Source: Nelumbo lutea (Eukaryota > Streptophyta > Magnoliopsida > Proteales > Nelumbonaceae). From it: DNA of 64,000 nucleotides. The stretch lies in contig JAKGHH010000007.1 of the NCBI GenBank assembly GCA_022828595.1, forward strand, positions 66,204,727-66,268,726, in the 5' to 3' direction. Shown one piece after another: positions 33,147-43,960 of the stretch. A program made the position numbers and the translations under genes. Position 1 is the stretch's first letter; each line of letters starts with the position of its first letter. Below the pieces are notes generated by a model. The model worked only from the letters and a program-made list of their open reading frames with translations, was not told where the DNA came from and did not search any database.

Positions 33147-33278
33147 GGTCATGTGGTTTGAAGGAAAAAGTAGGAAAAGGAAGGGAAAGACAGGGGAACC
33201 TATACAAGATTTAAAAGGTTTAGGTTTCCTTACCTTTCCCTTCCTTTCCCTGCATTTTCCTTCAAACCAAACATAGCC
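33147..33278. mobile_element. Small Tourist-like MITE (132 bp)
   Basis: Ends GGTCATGTGGTTTGAAGGAA and TTCCTTCAAACCAAACATAGCC are inverted. TTA is duplicated outside (33144-33146 and 33279-33281). The whole element folds back through AAGGAAGGGAAAG / CTTTCCCTTCC. Confidence 0.8.
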
Positions 33279-33372
33279 TTAGGGAATAAGCTTTTGAGGA
33301 GACTATGAGCTCAATTTGGACTATGGCCTCAAATATTTTATAGTTTTGGTATTTTATCAACTAGGGATCATT

Positions 33373-33540
33373 ACTTGGTGTAATGGTAAATTGTCGGGTT
33401 AGCAAGTGCGAGAGTCCGGCTTTGATTATGAGAATAGTTACTTTGTGCCAAAAACATGTCAAAGGCTATCATATTTAACCTACCCTTCCCAAGACCATAA
33501 ATAGCTAGAACCAACATTGGGCAATGGCCTTTTGTGGTAT
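33373..33540 (+). mobile_element. Au-like SINE, degenerate
   Basis: TTGGTGTAATGGTAAATTGTC, then GAGAGTCCGGCTTTGATTATG (B-box position), then AAAGGCTATCATATTTAACC, ACCCTTCCCAAGACC and ATTGGGCAATGGCCTTTTG. This follows the order of the Au SINE family, known across seed plants. Diverged but recognisable over its full length of about 170 bp. Confidence 0.65.
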
Positions 33541-33702
33541 GATATCCACTTAGGCTAATGTATTTGGTACATTATCATTTCTTCCTGAATTGTTCGGGGT
33601 TGATCAATACAAATTGGTGAGAAATATGAGTTGCCACATCATATAGAGAGTCACTTTAACCGGAGTAAAGTAGCCGCCTCTCCATCTGAAATGGAATACA
33701 GG

Positions 33703-33713
33703 TTGTATGTATG

Positions 33714-33743
<30 letters not shown>
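33703..33743. repeat. (GTAT)n microsatellite
   Basis: About ten uninterrupted GTAT units, likely polymorphic. Confidence 0.95.
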
Positions 33744-33745
<2 letters not shown>

Positions 33746-33965
33746 ATTCACATGAAATGTTCCCAATGTACAATTAGATGCCCTACTTTTACTTTCAGAG
33801 TATATCCAAAGTTTTTGCTTATAAATATTGCTTTGCCCTAGAATAAAGTTTGGGGTTTAAAAAAAAAAGAAGAGTGACATAAAAAATGCATGTAGGAACT
33901 GATCATTGAATTTTCGTATTAGAAATTTGTATTAGCCAACAGCAACGGTTTTCTACACAACCTAA

Positions 33966-34077
33966 GGCTCAGTTTGGAATTAAAAGAGTATAAATACAAA
34001 TATGTATAATATAAACACATAAAAAAACAAGGTTTTGCACTTACATATTTATATTCATACTCCTTCCAAACTGAAGC
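33966..34077. mobile_element. Small Tourist-like MITE (112 bp)
   Basis: GGCTCAGTTTGGAATTAAAAG and TACTCCTTCCAAACTGAAGC are inverted, with TAA outside (33963-33965 and 34078-34080). Confidence 0.7.
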
Positions 34078-34121
34078 TAAAAGAGAAGGAGAAAGCAAGA
34101 AGATTAAAAGAGAAAAGATCT

Positions 34122-34164
34122 GTTCACGTTCTGTGGAAAAGCCAATTTTCCACAGAACGTGAAC
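34122..34164. repeat. Perfect 19-bp inverted repeat with 5-nt loop
   Basis: GTTCACGTTCTGTGGAAAA (34122-34140), GCCAA, then its exact reverse complement (34146-34164). A second smaller palindrome CACGTGCA-AATG-TGCACGTG lies at about 34254-34273. No terminator-type tail or known ncRNA match. Confidence 0.9.
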
Positions 34165-34174
34165 TCAGGTCTGA

Positions 34175-34620
34175 TACGGCTGCTAAAATTTTCTCAATGA
34201 AGGGTGGTGTGTTTGGGACCCACAAGTTTCACGAGGGAATAAATTATCCCTTCACGTGCAAATGTGCACGTGTGTAGCAGACGGATGTCTCAGCTTTGAA
34301 GTAAGCCTTCCTCCGTTACCCAACACAGTTGACATCTAAAGTTCCACGTGTCCCACAGATGGTGGAACCAGTGAGAACCCATGACCCTGCTGGGCGCTGA
34401 CAATTGACTCACAAGAAGATTTTGTCCATTCTGCCATGCGGTGAAGTGCAAGTTCACGTGACCCTGTGCTCTATGAACTCTATCCATGACCATCATATTC
34501 TGTACCGAAAAATAAACTTATATTTACATATCTTATTTGAAACCCAGCATTTAATAAGGGCAAGTTTTGCTATAAATGTTTTTTATTTGTAATTGTGTAA
34601 AGTTTTAGATGATAATATGT
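34175..34620. other. No gene recognised
   Basis: Moderate GC, with several CACGTG/ACGTG (G-box-like) words at 34254-34360 and 34454. Looks like single-copy or promoter-type DNA, but no adjacent gene is seen. Confidence 0.35.
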
Positions 34621-34654
34621 TTTTAATTTTTTTGTACATTTTTTTTATATTTTA

Positions 34655-34850
34655 ATGTATACAAAAATATTTATAATTATCACACTTATTTTTGTGTAAT
34701 AGGATGAATATGTGATATTAGAGATCTGCTCAAATATTTTCTACAATTTTTTTTATATTTTTCATGTTTTTATTTTTTTTATTTTTTATTATTTAATCAA
34801 GATATTATGAGTTGACACATTTGACCCCAAAGGTTGAATTCTCGACTTAC
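34655..34850. repeat. Repeat family D copy
   Basis: Shares TTATCACACTTATTTTTGTGTAATA, ATATGTGATATTAGAGATCTGC, TCAAGATATTATGAGTTGACA and GACTTACCACTAAA with the copy at 35278-35504 and with the 21.8-22.6 kb copies. Confidence 0.65.
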
Positions 34851-34859
34851 CACTAAAAA

Positions 34860-35275
34860 GAAAAATAATTCCATTTTTAGGCCAGTTTTAATTTTTTTTT
34901 TATTTTGTATGTGTTTGATATAACTTTCGTTTATTCACTAAATGTTTGTACATGTGTTTGGTATAACTTCCATTTATTCCTTAAACGTTTGTATTTGATT
35001 TGTTTGCAAAACCGAGAAAAGCAATACCGAAACCTTTTATTGGCAATTAGGCGCCATTAGGCACCCCATCGACAAAACAGTGAATAAACACCTACCCGTT
35101 GGGAGAAGTGCTAAAATGAAACTTCCCCCAATAGTAAGCAGACACACAAATTGAGGCATGCATGCTTTTGCAAGTCTCTATGCGTACGGATCAGCATGAT
35201 GGGCTAAATGCGGAAGTGGCGCGTATGTGGCAATGTTTATTGAATAAACGCCCACGGTTCCAAGCACCGCCTCTA
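34860..35275. other. No gene recognised
   Basis: Between two family D copies. TATAACTTTCGTTTATTC and TATAACTTCCATTTATTCC are a short direct repeat (about 34920 and 34963). Confidence 0.4.
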
Positions 35276-35277
35276 TC

Positions 35278-35504
35278 TCCATCATCAATAAAAATAATTC
35301 TTATTTATCACATTTATTTTTGTATAATAAGATAAATATATGATATACTAGAGATGTGCCCAAATGTTTCCTACAATTTCTTTTATACTTTTCATTTTTT
35401 TGTTATTTTATCTTTTGTAATTTTTTATTTTTTAATTATGACATCAAGGGTTAGCACATTTGAATCAAAAGATTGAACTATTAACTCACCACCAAACAAG
35501 AAAA
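35278..35504. repeat. Repeat family D copy abutting the Athila LTR
   Basis: Contains CATCAATAAAAATAATTCTTATTTATCACA, GATATACTAGAGATGTGCCC, TTATGACATCAAGGGTTAGCA and CTCACCACCAAA. Similarity to the 34655 copy stops about where the Athila LTR is proposed to begin (TGATGAG at 35505). Confidence 0.6.
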
Positions 35505-37080
35505 TGATGAGTACATGGTTTACCTATAATTTATGAAGTTTTATGCATGATTTTATGATGGTTTGTTTGAGTTTCATCCCATTTTTTAGTTTAATTTTAG
35601 GAAATAGTTTAGGGAAACCAATTCTAAAAAAAGAATGCATAAAACAAGAAAAAAAAAAGCCAAAATTAAATTAAGTTAGCCTAGCCCAGCCAAGAGAGCA
35701 ATAGAGGATCACTTGGCCCATGTAGCACATGCTACACTCTTTGGGAGAACCCAAAGAAAGAGCCTAGCAAGAAAGCTAAATTCGGCCCAGCAAAGATGAT
35801 GCATATTTTAGCTCAAGAGCAACCTAGATTGCAGCCCAAACAGCTCAAAATTCAGCTAAGTTGCAGCCCAAAGGGAGCTAGGGGAGACAACTTCAAGGGG
35901 TTTCAAGAGAAGAAAGGGGGCAACACTCTAGATGGTTTAAGAGGAGAGAAGGGCAACCAATTCAAGAAGCTTCAAGAGGCCTCTAGATTCCTTGAAAGCC
36001 TATTTAAGGAGGTCTCTTGAAGGGAGAAGGTGTTCAATTGCCTAAGTTCAAGACTCTGTAGTCCCTTAGGTTCGAAATTCAAGAAGAGGAGAGGAGAGAG
36101 CTAGGTGCAAGAAGAAGAAGGAGCTGAAGAGATCCAAGCATCTAAGAGAGAATAAGGTGAGTTCGAAGGAGGGGAAGCTTAGTTGAGAAATCTTGGTTAC
36201 TTTCTTACTCAGTTTTTGTTTTCTTTGAATTCGAATTCAGCTTTAGATCATGTAGTTTCTACTTCTTTTTTTCTTTCTTTCTTGTTGTAATGGAGATTGA
36301 ATATTGTAAATTCAGTTAATGTAATTAAGTTTTCTTGAATCATTCGAATGGATTAGATCCAGCTTTGATGTTTTTTTTTATTAGAGAATTGATTGTAGAA
36401 CTGATGGGCCAAATTGTTCTCTTACAAATCCAGATCTGAAATTTTAGATATGAGATTTGTAATGCCTGAATTGCTTGAGAAAGAATTTAGACATTCATTA
36501 TTCAGCTTGGTCGATCTATTCTAACCTCTTGGAAATTCTAGAGTACTTGAGAGAGACTCTAGAAATTCGGATCTGCTACTCAAGAATTGAATTGAATGCA
36601 AGGTTGGAGATAAGTTGCACAATTCAGTTGGTGATCAATTCAATTTGAATTGATTCCCTTGAATTGTTTGATCTAATGCATGTATGAATGATTAGATTCT
36701 TGATAGAGATATAAGAATCATCATTCATGCATAGGATGAACATGCAATTGAAAGAGGTTGTTCATTGCCTTGGGGTTTCACCAAACCAAGGCTGAATCAT
36801 ACTCTATTCGAGTGATCTAAGAGGGCTGATTGTTGAATCATGAATTTGTAATTTTAGCCTATTCTCTCAACTTGAATGCAAGGTGATTGAGCCAATGCCT
36901 ATTAGATAGTTTGTAGTTTAGAATTTCAGATTTGAATAAATTGTAGTGATCGATTAATCAGATAAGAGCTGGCTGGTTTAGTATTAGTAGTTGCTACCTA
37001 AATACTCGTGAGAATGATACTCTACTCATCTCTTTATTAATTGAGTGGCTAGTGTACTTACTAGTGTCACAATGACCAAC
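35505..37080 (+). repeat. Athila 5' LTR (limits approximate)
   Basis: Left edge taken at TGATGAG where the neighbouring repeat ends; right edge just before the primer site. A TATA-like TATTTAA is at 36001-36007, leaving about 500 bp of U3. The short open frame at 35796-36020 lies in U3 and is not a gene. With no second LTR the limits cannot be verified by comparison. Confidence 0.55.
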
Positions 37081-37088
37081 CAAGTTTT

Positions 37089-37106
37089 TGGTGCTGTTGC
37101 CGAGGA
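37089..37106 (+). other. Primer-binding site (tRNA-Asp type)
   Basis: TGGTGCTGTTGCCGAGGA matches 15 of 18 positions of the Athila primer site complementary to plant tRNA-Asp. It sits directly after the LTR. Confidence 0.75.
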
Positions 37107-37109
37107 TTT

Positions 37110-38935
37110 ATTGTAGCAATATTAGGAACCATTGGCCACTATTAATCTGATTTGTAGCTTTTCATTCATTGCTGGTTTGTAATTGTGCATCTTAGATTTC
37201 AGATTTGAATGCAATAGCTTCCATTGATGGGGGTGGTTTTCTTTCTTAATGCTTGATTGCTTCATCTTAGATTTCATTTTCAGTTTTGTTAGTGTAGTAA
37301 ATTTCTGGTTCTATTATCTCAAAAGAAAAAAAAATGTACAAACATTAAAAGAGTGCAGATCTGATTACTTATAATTGTCATTTCTGAATTCAGTAATCAG
37401 ATCTGAACTCAAAAAGAAAAAAAAAAGATTTTGTTATAGCTCAGTAGTGTAGTTGCATTACTTCTTTGTGTTCTAGTTTTATTTTATATCAAAAGAAAAG
37501 AATTTTTTTTTTATCAATGTATGGCTGAATGATGCATAGGTGGCTAGTACAGTTCTAATTGCATTAACCGTGATTTATAGAATTCAGACCTGAACTTATT
37601 GCTATAATTTCTTGCATATTTTGTGGTTCAAATCTGATCACAATGATTATCACTTTTGCAATCAGATCTGAACACATAATGAAGCATTTTTGTTCTAACT
37701 TGGTGCTTTCAATTATGAAACCCACATGCAATTCGGAGATCTAACAGGTCTTATGGTAAGCAAGTTAGAACAGACCTGATATACAGACCTAAAACTTTGC
37801 TACCATGCATAACCATTGATTTCAGATCTGTATGCACTTGCACTTCTTGCTGAATTTCCATATTAGCCCTGACCTAGCATCAAGTAGCTATTGTATTTGA
37901 TTGATCAAATAGCTGCTGTAATTTCAGCTGCTGTAAAACCTCACAATAACCACTGGTTTCAGATTGAGTAGCTGCTACTCAAAAGAGTGCAGTTTAGATC
38001 TGATTACTTTACTTGTTACTTTTGAAATCAGAGATCAGATCTAAACTCATTAATATAGCTTCTACTCTTTTTGGTCAGCATATCTTATGAAAATAATGTG
38101 GTTCAGATCTGATTACCTTACCTGTAACTTCTGCAATCAGATCTGAGCACATACTGAATCATATTTGTTATAACTTGTTGAGTTTCAGATCTGAAATTAG
38201 ATTTGTATTCACCTCTGAAACCTACTTTAATTCAGAGATTTAGTAGGTCTTATTAAATCAAAATTGAAAGCAAGTTATAATAGATCTGATTTCAGTATAT
38301 ACAGATCTGAAACTTTGATACCATGCATAGTATAACCACTGATTTCAGATCTGTATACACTCACTCTCACTGCTGAAATCACATCTCAGACCTGAACATA
38401 GTTGTTCTAGCTATTGATTTCGGACCTGTACATTGAATGGCAATAGTATAGCTTTTGTAGCTATTGATTTCGGACCTGTACATTGAATGGCAATAGTATA
38501 GCTTTTGTAGCTACTGATTTCAGCAATAAGAACAGATCGGTACAAGGAGAAAGAAATTTGTAAATTGCAGTAGCTGCTGAAATTTAAAATTGCAGATCTG
38601 AATGTGTAAATGATTTATGCATGTACCCTCATAAATTTCAGATCTGAATGTGTAAAAACCATGCACAGCATCTGTACTCAAAAAGGTTAGTGGTATGAAC
38701 TCAGATCCGAACTCATCTGAACTCAGATCTGAATATGACTGTTCTCAGAAGTAAGATTTCAGATCTGATTTCAGGTCCCTGTAATTAATGGCTGCATGCA
38801 AGACATACAAATTGGAACTTAAAGAAGAAGCTTAAAGCTCTTGATTCTAGCCCTATTTGAGAGTACGATCATTGATTGGTTAAATTATTCATATTCTTTT
38901 GTGTATACTAGTATTTTTATTGCTTTGACTTCTAC
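37110..38935 (+). repeat. Athila leader with a palindromic AGATCTGA repeat array
   Basis: About 1.8 kb of untranslated leader. Words of the type TTTCAGATCTGAA or GTAATCAGATCTGAAC occur about 18 times. Many are paired head-to-head 25-45 bp apart (e.g. CAGATCTGATTAC at 37357 and GTAATCAGATCTG at 37394; a similar pair near 38103 and 38144), so RNA hairpins are possible. A larger unit of about 240-280 bp is repeated (about 37622-37860 and 38102-38385). No protein is encoded. Confidence 0.75.
38411..38510 (+). repeat. Perfect 50-bp tandem duplication in the Athila leader
   Basis: 38411-38460 and 38461-38510 are identical over 50 bp (beginning CTATTGATTTCGGACCTG). It arose after most other mutations in this element. 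Confidence 0.95.
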
Positions 38936-38940
38936 AGTTT

Positions 38941-40220
38941 ATGACAAGCAGACCTGAACTAGAGAAAATTCTTTACGATGCAGAGATTGAAAGGATTCTC
39001 CGTATCCGCCTAAGAGCTACTAGACAAGTCAAACCGGAAATAGAAGAGATGGCTGAACCTAGAACCATGATGGACTATACCAAGCCCACCCTAACTAGGG
39101 CTGCTTCAAGCATTATAAGACCGGCCATTGCTGTTAAAAACTTTGAAATCAAGCCAGCCATAATTCAAATGATTCAAAACACAGTGCAGTTCTGTGGTAT
39201 GGCTCATGAAGATCCAAATTCCCATATAGCCAATTTCTTGGAAATTTGCGACACCTTCAAGCATAATGGGGTAAGTGATGATGCTATAAGGCTCAAGTTT
39301 TTCCCATTTTCACTGAAAGATAAGGCCAAGGATTGACTAAATTCTTTACTAGCCAAATCTATAGCCACTTGGGATGAGATGGCTAGCCGATTCCTTTATA
39401 AATACTTCCCTCCCTCGAAAACAACAAAAATGAGAAATGACATTACCACCTTCTTCCAACAAGAGGGAGAATCTCTCTCTGAGTCATGGGAATGTTATAA
39501 GGAGCTGCGAGGAAGGCTCCTCATCATGGCCTTCTGATATGGCTGCAAGTGCAGACCTTTTACAATGGTCTAACCGATTCAAATAAGACCATCCTAGATG
39601 CAGCATCCGGGGGCTCCATCAATAATAAGACCCCTGAAGTAGCCCATGCACTCATAGAGAAGATGGTAGCCAATAATTACCAATGGCATTCGGAAAGAAC
39701 ACAAGTAAGAAAGCAGCATGGCCTTCATAATGTTGACTCATACACGGCTCTATCTGCTCAAATTGGTGCACTCAGCAAGAAATTAGACGAGATGCAGATG
39801 GCAGCCATGCATGTGCAGCCTGTGACATGTGATTTGTGTGGGGAAGGCCACATCAGTACTGAATGCCAAGTTGGCAATCAGTTTAGGCAGTCTACAGAAC
39901 AGGTTGACATTGTAGGCAACCTTCCTAGGTAGCAAAGATATCAGTACCATCATGCCTTTCAACCGGGATGGAAAGGACACCCGAACCAATCATGGCAGAA
40001 TCAGCATGCATCGAAGCCCTTCCACCAAAATTTTCATCAGCCAGAACAAAAATCTAACCTAGAGTAGCTGATGACAAAGTTCATAGCCAGTGCTGAAACC
40101 AGGTTTCAAAACCAAGAGGCTTCAATAAAGAACTTGGAAAATCAGGTTGGGAAATTGGCACAATTGATCTCAACAAGGATGCTGAGCACACTACCAAGCA
40201 ATACAGAGGTGAATCCATGA
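38941..40220 (+). pseudogene. Athila gag (broken)
   Basis: Begins MTSRPELEKILYDAEIER. Conserved gag phrases: FEIKPAIIQMIQNTVQFCG, DPNSHIANFLEICDTFKHNG and AIRLKFFPFSLKDKAKD. A TGA at 39334 stands where the family has Trp. The frame continues (LNSLLAKSIATWDEMASRF, KYFPPSKTTKMRNDITTF), shifts near 39530, and goes on with TFYNGLTDSNKTILDAA and a CCHC knuckle CDLCGEGHISTEC (about 39829-39867). A further stop follows at 39930. Gag would coat the RNA genome in virus-like particles; this copy is dead. Confidence 0.85.
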
Positions 40221-41058
40221 GAACAAGTGCAAGCTATCACTTTAAGAAGTGGTAAGGAGCTTCTAGAAGTAGAGAAGAAAGTAAGGGCTGAACCTGACCA
40301 AAAGAAGGAGCAATCTGAACCGCAACAAGAAACACACCAACAGCAACAAGTTCCCTTTCTTAATTGGCTTAAGCAACACAAGCTTGAAAAGGAATTCGGT
40401 AAGTTCCTTGAGATATTTAAAAGTTTACATATTAATATTCCTTTTGCTGATGCTTTAGCCCAGATTCCCCACGATGCAAAATTTTTGAAGGAATTATTGA
40501 AAAACAAAAGGAAATTGGGAGATGTGGCTACGGTTGCTCTAAATGAAGAATGCTCGGCAATCCTTCTTAACAAGCTGCCTCAAAAGCTTAAAGATCCAGG
40601 GAGTTTCACTATCCCTTGCACTATAGGTAGTTTAAAAATTGAAAAAGCATTATGTGATTTAGGAGTTAACATAAATTTAATGCCATACTCGATTTTCAAA
40701 AAATTGGGATTGGGAGAGCCCCAACCCACCAGAGTTGCATTGCAATTGGCTGATAGGTCCATTAAGCATCCTAGGGGGATCATAGAAGATGTATGGTTAA
40801 AGTAGATAATTTATTTTTCCCACTGATTTCATTGTATTGGACATGCAAGAAGATGTGGATGTCCCTCTCATCCTAGGGAGACCTTTCCTAGCTATCGGGA
40901 AGGCAATGATTGATGTCCAACAAGGACAACTTAGCCTTAGGATACAAGATGAGGAAATAATTTTTAAAATGTCTGATGCCATGAAACATGCACCCTCTAG
41001 TGATGATTCTTGTTACTTGATTGATGCTATTGATGATGCAGTTAATGATTGCTTCTAA
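40221..41058 (+). pseudogene. Athila gag-pol linker and aspartic protease (broken)
   Basis: QAITLRSGKEL opens the linker, then PFADALAQIPHDAKFLKELL, TIPCTIGSLKIEKALCDLGV (protease active-site region, here D-L-G-V), MPYSIFKKLGLGEPQPT and LADRSIKHPRGIIEDVWL. One base is missing near 40801, and the frame resumes as [37 protein letters not shown]. It ends at a stop at 41056-41058. Confidence 0.85.
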
Positions 41059-42910
41059 GTGAGTAGATCGGCTGACCCTCTTGAACCCTTTCTACAACAA
41101 GGAGAAGTTGAAATGGGAGAAAATGGGGAAATAAACCTCATGATGGCATACTTGAATGATAAGCCTCAGTTCAAAGGGAAGGGATTTCTCAAGTTAGAAA
41201 ACTTAGGAAAAACTCCTGTACCAATAGGTAAGCCATCATCTCAAGAATCCCCCACCCTTGAACTGAAGCATTTACCACCCTACTTGGAGTATGCTTTCCT
41301 TGAGGAACCATCATCTCTCCTTGTAATAATTTCCACATCCTTGAACCCATTGCAAAACGAAAAATTGCTAAGAGTGTTGCAAGAACACAAAAATGCACTA
41401 GCTTGGAGGGTAGAGGACATCAAAGGCATTAACCCATCAATTTGCACACACAGAATTTTGATGGAAGAGGACAGCAAGCCCTCGGTTCATCCCCAAAGAT
41501 GCCTAAACCCAAAAATGAAAGAGGTGGTGAAGGCTGAAGTCATTAAGCTTTTAGATGTTGGGATCATTTATCCTATCTCTGACAGTTCTTGGGTGAGTTT
41601 CGTACAAGTCGTGCCCAAGAAAGGGGGTATGAGCATTGTCCAAAATGGAAAAAAATGAACTCATCCCGACTAGAACTATCACTGGGTGGCGAGTATGCAT
41701 TGACTATAGGAAATTAAATGAAGTCACCCGTAAAGACCACTTTCCTCTCCCATTCATGGACCAAATGTTAGAGAGGCTAGCCGGTCATGAGCATTATTGT
41801 TTCTTGGGTGGATATTCAGGGTACAATCAGATCCTAATTGCACTAGAGGACCAAGAAAAGACCACCTTCACTTGCCCTTACAATACCTTTGCATACGGAA
41901 AGATGCCATTCAGATTGTGCAATGCCGCAGCAACCTTTCAGCGGTGTATGATTGTGGATTTTATGGATGATTTTTCAGTTTTTGGTTCTTCATTTGATGC
42001 ATGCTTGAATAATTTGGAACAGGTGCTTAGGAGATGCGAAGAAACACATCTACTGCTGAACTGGGAAAAGTGTCATTTTATGGTGCAGGAAGACATAGTG
42101 CTTGGACATAAGATTTCACAGAAAGGTATAGAAGTTGACAAAGCTAAGGTGGAGGAAATTGAGATGTTGCCACCCCCATCATCTGTCCGTTCTGTAAGAA
42201 GCTTCTTGGGGCATGTTGGATTCTATAAAAGATTTATTAAGGACTTTTCAAAGATAGCCAAGCCATTGTCTACTTTGCTTCAGAAAGAAGTGGCTTTTGA
42301 ATTTTCCACTGAATGCCTACAGACATTCAACACTTTGAAAGACAAGTTGATCAATGCACCCATCCTGATAGCATCAGATTGGACACTTCCATTTGAACTG
42401 ATGTGTGATGCAAGTGATTCAGCCGTAGGAGTTGTTTTAGGACAAAGAGTGAACAAACATTTTCAGTCGATTTACTATGCTAGCATAACCTTGAATAGAG
42501 CACAACTAAATTACATCACAACAGAAAAAGAGATACTAGCGGTAGTCTTTGCACTTGATAAGTTTCATTCATATCTGATTTTGTCCAAAGTTATTGTGTA
42601 CACAGACCACTCGGCATTGAGGCACTTGCTTACCAAAAAAAATTCAAAACCAAGACTGATCAGGTGGATCCTACTGCTGCAAGAATTTGACATTGAAACA
42701 CGAGACATGAAGGGTGCCGCAAACCTGGCTATTGATCATCTCTCCTGTATGGACAAGGTAGGCTCAAAAGAGGAGAAAACCAACAACATTCGAGAAGAAT
42801 TTCCAGATGAACAGTTGTACTCCATTCAGGAATATTCATCACCTTGGTATGCTGATTTTAACAATTATCTTGCTGCACAAATCATCCCTCTTAACCTTTC
42901 ATATCAATAG
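41059..42910 (+). pseudogene. Athila reverse transcriptase and RNase H (frameshifted, RT deletion)
   Basis: 41059-41640 is the RT N-terminal extension (LEYAFLEEPSSLLVIIS, LRVLQEHKNALAWRVEDIKG, IYPISDSSWVSFVQVVPKKG). A frameshift near 41640 leads to [34 protein letters not shown] and [20 protein letters not shown]. Directly after this comes [13 protein letters not shown]. The family normally has about a dozen more residues between FQRCM and the FMDD catalytic box, so the palm carries a deletion. RNase H follows: [36 protein letters not shown] and [11 protein letters not shown]. Stop at 42908. Confidence 0.9.
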
Positions 42911-43960
42911 AAGAAGAAATTCTTTTATGATGTAAAATAATATTTGTGGAAGGAACCCTTTTTGTACAAATCATGTGCAAATCAAATCATAAGGAGATGT
43001 GTCCTCGAGGAGGAGATGGAATCGGTACTCCAATTTTGCCATGATAGAGAAACATGAGGACATTTCAGAGCTAGATGCACCACAACCAAGGTCTTGCAAT
43101 CAGGTTTTTATTGTCTGACATTATTCAAAGATGCCCATAGGTATGTGTCCACATGCGACAAATTCCAAAGAACGGGTAACATTTCCCGATAGAATGAAAT
43201 GCCCCTTTCTAGTATCCTAATCTATGAAATTTTTGATGTTTGGGGTATAGATTTCATGGGACCCTTCCTGAATTCTTTTGGGAATAAGTATATCCTCGTG
43301 GTTGTTGATTATGTGTCTAAATGGGTGGAAGCCATGGCTTTACCCACAAATGACTCTAGGAGGGTAGTACATTTCCTGAAAAATCTTTTCACCCGATTTG
43401 GCACTCCTCGAGCTATAATTAGTGATAGGGGAACTCATTTCTGCAACACCCACTTTGAATAGTTAATGCAGAAATATGGAATTAAACATAAATTAGTTAC
43501 CCCTTATCATCCACAAACTAGTGGCCAAGTGGAGTTGGTTAACAGGGAGCTCAAAAGAATTCTAGAGAAGACCGTAGCATTTGCCAGGAAAGATTGGGCC
43601 ATCAAATTGGATGATGCATGATGGGCATATAGAACTGCATATAAAACACCCCTTGGCATGTCCCCATACAGGTTGGTCTTTGGTAAAGCATGTCATTTAC
43701 CGGTTGAGTTAGAGCATAAGGCCTATTGGGCACTAAAATTCTTAAATTTTGACATACAGGTCACGGGTGCTAAGAGGAGGTTGCAATTGAATGAGATGGA
43801 TGAATTCAGACTTGCCGCTTATGAGAATGCCAGGGTTTACAAAGATAGAATTAAAAGGTGGCATGATAAGAACTTGCTGAGACGGGATTTTCATGTAGGC
43901 CAGCAAGTGTTATTGTACAATTCAGGAAGTCCACTTCACCACTCTCTTCACTTGGTATTG
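42911..43960 (+). pseudogene. Athila integrase (several stops)
   Basis: HHCC zinc region in broken frame (RRCVLEEEMESVLQFCHD, then STCDKFQRTGNISR). The catalytic core follows: [12 protein letters not shown] (first D), [17 protein letters not shown] (second D), and after a TAG at 43460 [17 protein letters not shown] (E). A TGA at 43619 precedes [20 protein letters not shown] and [19 protein letters not shown]. Ends with [12 protein letters not shown]. The D,D,E triad is present but the stops rule out function. Confidence 0.88.

Noticed and set aside
35796..36020. Open frame of 74 codons (plus)
   Set aside because: Lies in the U3 part of the Athila LTR, with no homology.
37110..38780. A CRISPR-like array of AGATCTGA repeats
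   Set aside because: The motif is short, palindromic, irregularly spaced and lies in a plant retrotransposon leader.
38941..43960. An intact retrotransposon polyprotein produced by readthrough or programmed frameshift
   Set aside because: Too many unrelated stops and shifts, plus an RT deletion; ordinary decay explains them better.
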